Assembly (NCBI GenBank): GCA_937959095.1
Contig: CALGLY010000734.1
Span: forward strand, 1-5,033
Source of the DNA: an uncultured Saprospiraceae bacterium
GTDB taxonomy: Bacteria > Bacteroidota > Bacteroidia > Chitinophagales > Saprospiraceae
DNA length: 5,033 nucleotides
Reading direction: 5' to 3'
Below the pieces are notes generated by a model that saw nothing but the letters and a program-made list of their open reading frames with translations, ran no database searches and had not been told where the DNA came from. The translations under genes and the position numbers were made by a program. Shown here in pieces: positions 1 through 5,033 of this stretch (position 1 is its first letter; every line of letters begins with the position of its first letter).

Positions 1-1695
1 TACTTCGATGAAAATGGCTGGTTGTACTTCACCAAAGAGGTCTTTGATTTGTTCTATCCCAGCTATGGCGATACCTATCCAATCTTCAATGGTAGCATTG
101 GCATGACCTATGAGCAAGGTGGTTCAGGACGAGCAGGGCGAGCAGCGATGATGGAAAATGAACATATTCTAAGTCTTCATGATCGGATAGCACATCACAA
201 AACTACGGCCCTTTCTACGATAGAAATAGCTGCTAAAAATGCAGATAAATTGAATGAGCATTTCCGAATTTATTTCAATGATGCAAAAAATAAGCCGCAA
301 GGCGAATACCTTACTTATATCATAAAAGGCAGCAATGCGAAAGATAAATTGCAACGCCTCACTATCCTACTCGATCGACATCAAATTCAGTATGGTTCGC
401 TGAAAGAAGGTTTAGCCGTTTCGAATGCTTATGATTATGCAACAGGTGAAAAAACAAAAATAGATATTGAAGCAGGTGATTTAGTCATCAGCGCACATCA
501 GCCGAAGAGTGTCCTCACCCAAGTCCTTTTCGACCCAAATGCCGTACTGGAAGATTCTTTGACCTATGATATTACGGCTTGGGCAATGCCTTATGCTTAT
601 GGTCTAGAAGCCTATGCAAGCAAAACGCGTATCAATCCGAATGCTGATTTTGAACTACCTGAAACTACACAATTAACAGTAGCCAATCCTTATGCTTTTG
701 CCTTTCGTTGGGAATCTTTGCAGGATGCTACGCTCTTAGCTGCGCTACTGAAAGAAGGGATTAAACCCCGCTTTGCGAATCAAGCTTTTAAGAGCGGAAA
801 ACATGAATTTAATGCTGGAACAGTGATCGTGACACGCGGCGATAATCCAGATATTGAAAATTTTGGCAAAAAAATTCAATCACTAGTGGACGAATTGGGG
901 CAAGAAATCGTTCCATTAAGAACAGGCTTTATGGACGCTGGCTCCGATTTAGGTTCTAGCAACTATTCGCTCATTCACGCACCTAAGATTGCACTCATTG
1001 GTGATCGCCCAACTTTCCCTAATGAGTTCGGACAAGTATGGTATTATTTTGAGCAAGAGCTTGACTATCCCCTTACCATTATACGAGGAAATGAAATCAC
1101 CCGCACCGATTTAAGCAACTATGATGTACTTATTCTACCAGAAGGACGTTATCGTTTCAGCGAAGTAGAACGTACATTAATTAGTGATTGGATAACCGAT
1201 GGAGGACATCTGATTGCAATGGGTTACGCTGTCCGTGCCTTCGCCGATCAAAAGGAATTCAGCTTAAAGAGTGACAAAGATAGAGGAGGAAATGGTACGG
1301 ATGAGACTATGAAAGCGCGCCTTCGTGTACATGGCACAAGCGAGCGCGAAGCAATAAGCAGCAGTATGGCGGGTGCTATTTTCAAATTAAAAATGGACAA
1401 AACGCACCCTCTTGCCTTCGGGCTTTCCGACAGCTATTTCTCCTTGAAGACAAACATCTTAGCCTATCCATATCAAAGCAACCTAGCCAATGTTGGCTAT
1501 TTAGAAGAAGACTTAATGAGTATTGGCTTCGCAGGTGAGAAAACAAAAGAGCGACTCAAGCAAACCATTGTTTTTGCCGTAGAGAATAAAGGACGCGGCA
1601 ACATTACGTATATGATTGACAATCCATTATATCGAGCATTCTGGGAAGAAGGAAAATTCCTATTCAGCAATGCTATATTTTTTGTGGGACAATAG
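1..1695 (+). CDS. M14-family zinc carboxypeptidase-like protein with C-terminal GATase1-like domain (5' truncated)
   Basis: The frame is open from base 1 with no stop, and the first codons (Y-F-D-E-N-G-W-L) read as ordinary protein, so the gene starts upstream; the TTG at 22 is an internal leucine. 564 residues are visible. Residues 17-42 resemble the end of an M14 peptidase domain: the motif G-M-T-Y-E-Q-G-G puts a Glu at window residue 38 (codon 112-114), where the family's general base (carboxypeptidase A Glu270) lies. The HxxE and His zinc ligands would be upstream and cannot be checked. A long linker follows, including T-Y-D-I-T-A-W-A-M-P-Y-A-Y-G-L-E (window residues 188-203). Residues ~329-414 look like a class I glutamine amidotransferase-like fold (K-I-A-L-I-G-D-R-P, later D-V-L-I-L-P-E-G). 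I recall this combination from large Bacteroidota M14 peptidases. No cysteine occurs in the visible part, so the GATase-like domain cannot be an amidotransferase. Substrate and export are unknown because the N-terminus is missing. The stop is TAG at 1693-1695. Confidence 0.85.
   Translation, partial: YFDENGWLYFTKEVFDLFYPSYGDTYPIFNGSIGMTYEQGGSGRAGRAAMMENEHILSLHDRIAHHKTTALSTIEIAAKNADKLNEHFRIYFNDAKNKPQGEYLTYIIKGSNAKDKLQRLTILLDRHQIQYGSLKEGLAVSNAYDYATGEKTKIDIEAGDLVISAHQPKSVLTQVLFDPNAVLEDSLTYDITAWAMPYAYGLEAYASKTRINPNADFELPETTQLTVANPYAFAFRWESLQDATLLAALLKEGIKPRFANQAFKSGKHEFNAGTVIVTRGDNPDIENFGKKIQSLVDELGQEIVPLRTGFMDAGSDLGSSNYSLIHAPKIALIGDRPTFPNEFGQVWYYFEQELDYPLTIIRGNEITRTDLSNYDVLILPEGRYRFSEVERTLISDWITDGGHLIAMGYAVRAFADQKEFSLKSDKDRGGNGTDETMKARLRVHGTSEREAISSSMAGAIFKLKMDKTHPLAFGLSDSYFSLKTNILAYPYQSNLANVGYLEEDLMSIGFAGEKTKERLKQTIVFAVENKGRGNITYMIDNPLYRAFWEEGKFLFSNAIFFVGQ
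985..1242 (+). other. Cysteine-free class I GATase-like domain of the M14 protein
   Basis: The segment begins with a beta-strand and turn, I-A-L-I-G-D-R-P, continues through an aromatic helix (G-Q-V-W-Y-Y-F-E), then D-V-L-I-L-P-E-G and D-G-G-H-L-I-A-M-G. This strand-helix-strand order is typical of class I glutamine-amidotransferase-like folds. The nucleophile elbow, which would carry Cys in an active enzyme, has no Cys here, so the domain is probably structural or ligand-binding. Boundaries are estimated by eye. Confidence 0.6.
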
Positions 1696-1812
1696 AATTT
1701 AGGGCGTTTGGATATTTAGAAAATAAAAAAACGCTGCGCCTTTGCGCCTATTCGTTCAATATTAAAACCTGAGTATTCAAAATTTACAACGATAGAAAAA
1801 ATCCAAGCCAAA
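1696..1812 (+). promoter_or_regulatory. Intergenic leader of the secreted protease gene, no Shine-Dalgarno
   Basis: This 117-bp AT-rich gap must contain any gene-specific promoter and the translation start region of the protease. The last ~25 bases before the ATG at 1813 are A-rich (A runs at 1796-1800 and 1810-1813) and show no GGAGG-like element, as is usual in Bacteroidota, where A-rich leaders replace the Shine-Dalgarno. I found no full match to the Bacteroidota -7 element TAnnTTTG. The reading frame of the downstream gene is closed by TAG at 1717-1719, and no ATG, GTG or TTG lies in frame between that stop and 1813, which supports the chosen start. Whether the gene has its own promoter or is read through from upstream cannot be decided here. 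Confidence 0.45.
1735..1758. repeat. Short degenerate octamer repeat in intergenic DNA
   Basis: Three successive 8-bp units are visible: TGCGCCTT (1735-1742), TGCGCCTA (1743-1750) and TTCGTTCA (1751-1758). The first two differ at one base; the third is diverged. The GC-rich start stands out from the A/T-rich flanks. It resembles the period-8 intergenic elements of the TGCGCCTT/TGCGTCTT type that I recall being dispersed through many bacterial genomes. Identification as one of those is from memory; the periodicity is seen directly. Confidence 0.45.
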
Positions 1813-1875
1813 ATGATAAGAAATACACACTATCTCCTTTTACTATTTTTTTTAAGCAGCACATTTAGTATTGCG
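1813..1875 (+). other. Sec signal peptide of the protease
   Basis: Residues 1-21 have a short basic start (M-I-R-N), a hydrophobic core of Leu/Phe and a polar end S-T-F-S-I-A. Ser19-Ile20-Ala21 fits the -3/-1 rule for signal peptidase I, giving cleavage before Gln22. There is no lipobox cysteine, so it is not a lipoprotein. Gln directly after the cut is common in exported Bacteroidota proteins and can be cyclised to pyroglutamate; that last step is inference here. Confidence 0.88.
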
Positions 1876-4800
1876 CAACACACCAATTCAGACTTGCAAA
1901 ATGTAGCACGTATTGTGATGCCTGCTGTAGATAATACGGTATTGCAAGCAAAAGAAAAAGAACGCCGAAAGCGAAAGGAAGTCCCCGAATTTGCCACTAA
2001 ACTCCCTGTTCATATCACGCCTAGCACACATGGTACTTGGGAAGCTTTGCCTAATGGAAAAGCCCTTTGGCGATTACGGATTTATTCGAAACACGCATAT
2101 TCCTTAAATCTTGGTTTCACTAGCTACTTCATGCCAAAAAGTGGGGAATTGTATATTTACAATCCTGACCAAAGTGATGTGAAAGGTCCATTCACCGCAG
2201 CAGACAATGAGGAACATGGACAACTGTGGACACCAATGATAGAAGGCGATGAAATCGTGATAGAAGTAAAAATAGATGCCCGCGAAAAATCTATGATGGA
2301 TTTAGAATTGGACGATATTAACCACGACTATGCAGGGCATTTGCTTCTTCAAAACTGTCATATTGATGTATCTTGTGGGCTTGCAGATGGTTTTGAAGAA
2401 GTAGAGAAACACCGTGATATTATTCAGTCTGTAGCGATGTATTCTTTCAATGGAGTACGTATTTGTACAGGTTTTTTAGTGAATAATGCACGACAGGATT
2501 GCACGCCTTATTTTATGACGGCGCAACACTGTGGCGTGAGTACCAACAATGTCGCTTCGATGGTGGTCTATTGGAATTTTGAAAATAGTACTTGCCGCGA
2601 CATCAGTACGCCTGAAAATGGACAACGCGGCGATGGTCCACTCGATGACTTCAATACAGGTGCAAGTTTTTTAGCCGAGTATGAAGATACCGATATGACG
2701 CTCATTCGTCTAGATGATCCTGTGATAGATAAAGCAAATGCGTTCTTTGCAGGTTGGAACAGAAGTAGCGAAATGCCTACTAGTTCAATTTGTGTGCATC
2801 ACCCTGATACCGAAGAAAAACGAATTACGATTGATTATGATCCTACTTTCGTAGGAACTTGGACTACGGACGATGAAGAAATAGAGAATGGCAATCACCT
2901 CATTGTAAGCGATTGGGATATAGGAAGCACCGAGGGTGGCTCATCAGGCGCACCGCTTTTCGACCAGGATGGTTTTTTTATCGGACAATTACATGGTGGT
3001 TTGGCTTCTTGTACTAATGACGACTATGACTCCTATGGCTGGCTGCATAAATCTTGGGAAGGTGGCGGCACTATGGATACGCGCTTAAAAGATTGGCTCG
3101 ATCCTGATAACTTAGGTATAGAACGCCTCGAAGGAAAGTGGAATACAGGTTGCTCTATCTCCCTTTCTCCAGCAACCTATATTACGGATGCTTGCGAAGA
3201 GGAAGAAACCCAAATTGGATTATTAGTAGGACAAGGCTTGGAAGGCGAATTGATGCTTTCTGTGGAAGGCTTACCTGAATCGGTGGATGCAACATTTAGT
3301 AAAAATCCTGTACTTGCAGGCGATAGTGTGTTATTGAACATTTCCAATTTAGTAGAACTAGCAGGGCAAAGCACGATTTTTGAAGTGATAAGTGAAGATA
3401 CCATACAACGCTATAGCACACTATTGAAATTACGGGTCTTCAAAAATGGTGGTGCAAATCAACAAGTACAATTACAGTCTCCTATTAATAATGAACCTGC
3501 GGTAGCAAGCATGCCGACTTTCATTTGGGACGCAGATATAGAAGGAACACTTTATGATTTTCAGTTGGCAACGGATGAAGCCTTCACGGAAATTGTAGTA
3601 GAAAGTATGGAGCAACTCACCAATTCCTTTTTTGGCTCTATGCTAGAATCGAATAGGCAATACTATTGGCGCGTGCGTAGCTTCACGCCTTGTGGCGAAA
3701 CGGATTGGTCAGAAGTTTTCTCCTTCCAAACGGGAGCTTGCAACATAGAACAAGCCCGAAATTTGCCCTTAGCGATTTCTCCTGAAGACCCTAATGATTA
3801 TTATTCTGACATTGAACTCACTACAGATGGTAGAATTTCAGATGTGAATGTTGTAGGTATAGATGGAGCGCATAGCTGGATAAATGATTTAGAGTTTTTC
3901 TTAATCAGTCCTGCTGGCACAGAAGTGACTTTGCTTAGTAGAATTTGCTCCGATGAAGATGATTTCAGTTTTAGCTTCAATGATGATTCGGAACTAGCTA
4001 GTCTTCCCTGTCCACCTGATGATGGCAATAGCTATCGCCCAATGGAGTCCTTATCCGCTTTTGTAGGAGAAAATGCACGAGGTACTTGGCGACTTCGTAT
4101 TCGAGATAATGAAAATGCAGATGGTGGCGTACTCTATGAGTGGGGTTTACAAATTTGCCTAGCCAATGCAGATACAGAGATCGGAGTACGTCTCAGTCAG
4201 AATGAAATTGATCTGTGTGACGAAGATGAAATTCAATTAGATTTATTCAATGGCGAAGGCTTTGGCGATAGTTTGACACTAACTGTAGAAGGGCTTCCGC
4301 AAGGCATCGTGCCCGATTATGAATATATCTTAGCCGAAGATAGAACTAGTATTAGTATTAGCGGACTGAGTGATATTGCGGCGGGTGATTATACCTTTAC
4401 TTTTAAGCTAAGCGATGGCACTATCGAAAATTATGCCACACTGATACTCCACAAAATGCCTCTGCCTGATGTACCGAATCTCATAGAACCAGCTGACTTG
4501 GGCATAGAAATAGAAGTGAATCCTATGTTCATGTGGCAAATTCAAGAAAATTCAACTTATTTGCTAGAAATAGCACGCGATACGGCATTTACAGATATTG
4601 TAGAAAGTAGCAATACAGATGCTTCGCTTTACCTACTACAAGCAGACTTGGAAAGCGAAACCATGTACTATTGGCGTGTAACCGCTACCAATAGTTGCGG
4701 CATGGCACAATCAGCAATATTTTCCTTCATGACAGAAATGGAGACGAGTATCAAAGAATGGGAAACCACTACCTTGCGCGTCTTTCCAAATCCAAGTTCT

Positions 4801-5004
4801 GGTACTATTCATATTGACTTAAAAAAAATTCAAGAGCGCGTATTCACCGAAGTAATTACACTCGATGCAAAAGTATTGCACCAGCAAGTACTGGCACCGA
4901 GTCAAACACATACGTTAGACTTAGCTGCGCTTCCAAAAGGTATTTATATGCTACGCTTCGTAAGTGAAAAAGGTGTTTTAACGAAACGCATCATAATAGA
5001 CTAG
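1813..5004 (+). CDS. Secreted lysyl endopeptidase-like serine protease with P domain and T9SS sorting signal
   Basis: The predicted role is an extracellular endopeptidase cutting after lysine, exported by Sec and then T9SS. The 1063 residues are ordered as follows: signal peptide 1-21; propeptide 22-~180; S1-type catalytic domain ~181-443; Ig-like module ~448-545; FN3-like module ~550-641; P domain ~643-782; second Ig-like module ~786-882; second FN3-like module ~886-974; T9SS type A sorting domain ~986-1063. The catalytic triad is His239 (in T-A-Q-H-C-G), Asp294 (in T-D-M-T-L-I-R-L) and Ser378 (in G-G-S-S-G-A-P). Aligned from memory with Achromobacter protease I, the specificity residues Trp169, His210 and Asp225 correspond to Trp350, His394 and Asp406, and all six disulfide cysteines are kept (182-400, 188-261, 218-240). 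Signal peptide plus propeptide, ~180 residues, is close to that enzyme's ~205. The ATG directly precedes the signal peptide, with no alternative start upstream; the stop is TAG. It lies 117 bp after an M14 peptidase gene on the same strand. No frameshift or missing catalytic residue is seen. Lysine specificity is strongly suggested but unproven. Confidence 0.92.
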   Translation: MIRNTHYLLLLFFLSSTFSIAQHTNSDLQNVARIVMPAVDNTVLQAKEKERRKRKEVPEFATKLPVHITPSTHGTWEALPNGKALWRLRIYSKHAYSLNLGFTSYFMPKSGELYIYNPDQSDVKGPFTAADNEEHGQLWTPMIEGDEIVIEVKIDAREKSMMDLELDDINHDYAGHLLLQNCHIDVSCGLADGFEEVEKHRDIIQSVAMYSFNGVRICTGFLVNNARQDCTPYFMTAQHCGVSTNNVASMVVYWNFENSTCRDISTPENGQRGDGPLDDFNTGASFLAEYEDTDMTLIRLDDPVIDKANAFFAGWNRSSEMPTSSICVHHPDTEEKRITIDYDPTFVGTWTTDDEEIENGNHLIVSDWDIGSTEGGSSGAPLFDQDGFFIGQLHGGLASCTNDDYDSYGWLHKSWEGGGTMDTRLKDWLDPDNLGIERLEGKWNTGCSISLSPATYITDACEEEETQIGLLVGQGLEGELMLSVEGLPESVDATFSKNPVLAGDSVLLNISNLVELAGQSTIFEVISEDTIQRYSTLLKLRVFKNGGANQQVQLQSPINNEPAVASMPTFIWDADIEGTLYDFQLATDEAFTEIVVESMEQLTNSFFGSMLESNRQYYWRVRSFTPCGETDWSEVFSFQTGACNIEQARNLPLAISPEDPNDYYSDIELTTDGRISDVNVVGIDGAHSWINDLEFFLISPAGTEVTLLSRICSDEDDFSFSFNDDSELASLPCPPDDGNSYRPMESLSAFVGENARGTWRLRIRDNENADGGVLYEWGLQICLANADTEIGVRLSQNEIDLCDEDEIQLDLFNGEGFGDSLTLTVEGLPQGIVPDYEYILAEDRTSISISGLSDIAAGDYTFTFKLSDGTIENYATLILHKMPLPDVPNLIEPADLGIEIEVNPMFMWQIQENSTYLLEIARDTAFTDIVESSNTDASLYLLQADLESETMYYWRVTATNSCGMAQSAIFSFMTEMETSIKEWETTTLRVFPNPSSGTIHIDLKKIQERVFTEVITLDAKVLHQQVLAPSQTHTLDLAALPKGIYMLRFVSEKGVLTKRIIID
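1876..2352 (+). other. Propeptide of the protease
   Basis: Residues 22-~180 lie between the signal peptide and the first conserved cysteine of the catalytic domain. They contain no cysteine. A very basic stretch lies at residues 47-56 (K-E-K-E-R-R-K-R-K-E), followed by a likely beta-rich part with G-T-W near 74-76, W-R-L-R-I at 86-90 and G-E-L-Y-I-Y-N-P at 111-118. Length and position match the folding propeptide of lysyl endopeptidase precursors. The exact end is uncertain: the last lysine before the catalytic domain is Lys159, about 22 residues upstream of the expected junction. Confidence 0.65.
2353..3141 (+). other. Lysyl endopeptidase-type catalytic domain (chymotrypsin fold)
   Basis: Residues ~181-443. 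In order: N-C-H-I-D-V-S-C (181-188), R-D-I-I (201-204), C-T-G-F-L-V-N-N (218-225), catalytic T-A-Q-H-C-G (236-241), V-V-Y-W-N (251-255), N-S-T-C (258-261), catalytic Asp294, A-G-W (313-315), H-H-P (329-331), E-K-R-I (335-338), Trp350, T-E-G-G-S-S-G-A-P (373-381), G-Q-L-H-G-G (391-396), D-S-Y-G (406-409), S-W-E-G-G-G (414-419), R-L-K-D-W-L-D-P (424-431). Nearly every block has a counterpart in Achromobacter protease I, with triad spacings of 55 and 84 residues against 56 and 81 there. Two cysteines, 230 and 327, have no counterpart. Confidence 0.9.
3154..3735 (+). repeat. First Ig-like plus FN3-like module pair
   Basis: Residues ~448-641. The Ig-like half contains an acidic turn after Cys461 (C-E-E-E-E-T-Q) and L-M-L-S-V-E-G-L-P (480-488). 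The FN3-like half opens with L-Q-S-P-I-N-N, has P-T-F-I-W-D (568-573) and F-Q-L-A-T-D-E-A-F-T-E-I (583-594), and ends with Y-Y-W-R-V-R-S-F (617-624), C-G and F-S-F-Q-T (636-640). It is similar at protein level to the second pair at residues 786-974. Such modules are commonly spacers or binding domains in secreted Bacteroidota enzymes. Confidence 0.75.
3739..4158 (+). other. Proprotein convertase P domain (P/Homo B-type)
   Basis: Residues ~643-782. Recognised by I-S-D-V-N-V-V (675-681), the H-S-W-I-N-D-L-E-F-F-L-I-S-P-A-G-T block (687-703), L-S-A-F-V-G-E-N-A-R-G-T-W-R-L-R-I-R-D-N (747-766) and the closing Y-E-W-G-L-Q-I-C (775-782). The pattern of Gly-Thr-Trp-x-Leu, then acidic/Asn, then Gly-x-Leu-x-x-Trp-x-Leu is the P-domain signature. 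Four cysteines (643, 712, 733, 782) bracket it and could form two disulfides. P domains often stabilise or target a partner protease domain; here it is separated from the catalytic domain by two modules. Confidence 0.85.
4168..4734 (+). repeat. Second Ig-like plus FN3-like module pair
   Basis: Residues ~786-974, a diverged copy of the pair at 448-641. Matching landmarks are C-D-E-D-E-I-Q after Cys802 (first copy C-E-E-E-E-T-Q), L-T-L-T-V-E-G-L-P (821-829), L-L-E-I-A-R-D-T-A-F-T-D-I (917-929), M-Y-Y-W-R-V-T-A (951-958), S-C-G and F-S-F-M-T (970-974). The order is the same as in the first copy, so the pair was duplicated or recruited as a unit, with the P domain lying between the copies. Confidence 0.75.
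4768..5001 (+). other. T9SS type A C-terminal sorting domain
   Basis: Residues ~986-1063. The entry motif L-R-V-F-P-N-P-S-S-G (988-997), the late L-P-K-G-I-Y-M-L-R-F (1040-1049) and the terminal K-R-I-I-I-D (1058-1063) are the hallmark pattern of the Por secretion tail. The domain directs the protein across the outer membrane through the type IX secretion system and is usually removed by the sortase PorU, with the product anchored to the surface or released. It has no cysteine. Confidence 0.95.
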
Positions 5005-5033
5005 AAAACGGTCGCCCTACGGGCTTGACGGTA
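5005..5033. other. GC-rich inverted repeat after the protease gene, cut by window end
   Basis: Directly after the stop codon, GCCC (5014-5017) and GGGC (5021-5024) can pair across a TAC loop. GTC (5011-5013) and GAC (5027-5029) extend the stem past a two-base bulge. ACGGT occurs at both 5008-5012 and 5028-5032, a 20-bp spacing. It could be the start of a terminator or of a longer intergenic repeat. No T run is visible, and the window ends too soon to tell. Confidence 0.35.

Noticed and set aside
22..24. TTG as the start codon of the first gene
   Set aside because: The frame is open to base 1 with protein-like sequence before it, and the M14 domain would lack its zinc ligands; the gene begins outside the window.
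169..354. Minus-strand ORF of 61 codons
   Set aside because: Lies wholly within the M14 coding sequence, with no recognisable domain or leader; a shadow ORF.
1674..1684. TATATTTTTTG as a Bacteroidota -7 promoter element
   Set aside because: Spacing is one base off TAnnTTTG, no TTG at a suitable -33 distance, and it lies in the coding end of the first gene, where F-F codons explain the T run.
1704..1734. Hairpin GCGTTT / AAACGC as terminator of the first gene
   Set aside because: Only six pairs across a 19-base AT-rich loop with no following T run; too weak to call.
1736..1747. Small hairpin GCGC-CTTT-GCGC
   Set aside because: A four-pair stem that is a by-product of the octamer repetition; not a credible terminator.
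3177..3404. Minus-strand ORF of 75 codons
   Set aside because: Antisense to the Ig-like module of the protease; low-complexity Ser/Pro-rich translation, no support as a gene.
3801..4028. Minus-strand ORF of 75 codons
   Set aside because: Antisense to the P domain; Ser/Lys-rich composition reflects the acidic and Ser-rich sense strand.
4345..4364. Short ATTAGT-type microrepeat
   Set aside because: Explained by the alternating Ser-Ile codons of a beta-strand; no wider repetition.
1..5033. CRISPR array, tRNA/rRNA, insertion sequence or defence system
   Set aside because: Two long ORFs fill the window; no regularly spaced repeats, transposase motifs, clover-leaf RNA or defence domains were seen.

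Overview
The window suggests a member of the Bacteroidota, probably an environmental Saprospiria, Cytophagia or Flavobacteriia-type organism. The main evidence is the C-terminus of the second gene, a clear type IX secretion system (T9SS) type A sorting domain, a pathway restricted to this phylum and close relatives. The A-rich, Shine-Dalgarno-less leader before that gene, the moderately AT-rich coding sequence and the signal peptide ending in Ala-Gln all agree.

Layout: (1) Positions 1-1695 (+) hold the C-terminal 564 residues of an M14-family zinc carboxypeptidase-like protein whose 5' end lies outside the window. The tail of the peptidase domain, with its likely catalytic Glu, is present, followed by a linker region and a cysteine-free class I glutamine-amidotransferase-like domain. 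(2) A 117-bp intergenic stretch (1696-1812) carries a short degenerate octamer repeat and an A-rich leader. (3) Positions 1813-5004 (+) hold a complete 1063-residue secreted multidomain serine endopeptidase. Its order is signal peptide, propeptide, lysyl-endopeptidase (Lys-C / Achromobacter protease I-like) catalytic domain, Ig-like module, fibronectin-III-like module, proprotein-convertase P domain, second Ig-like module, second FN3-like module, and T9SS sorting domain. (4) The last 29 bases (5005-5033) hold a small GC-rich inverted repeat cut by the window edge.

The two genes run in the same direction and both encode peptidases. An extracellular endopeptidase predicted to cut after lysine, beside a carboxypeptidase-like enzyme, would fit nutrient-scavenging proteolysis, but cooperation is inference and the 117-bp gap does not prove an operon. 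The most informative observation is that the residues defining Lys-C specificity and the three Lys-C disulfides all appear conserved, while the propeptide junction and the downstream architecture differ from the textbook enzyme. I see no defence system, mobile element, RNA gene or CRISPR array, and no convincing evidence of a wholly new system.
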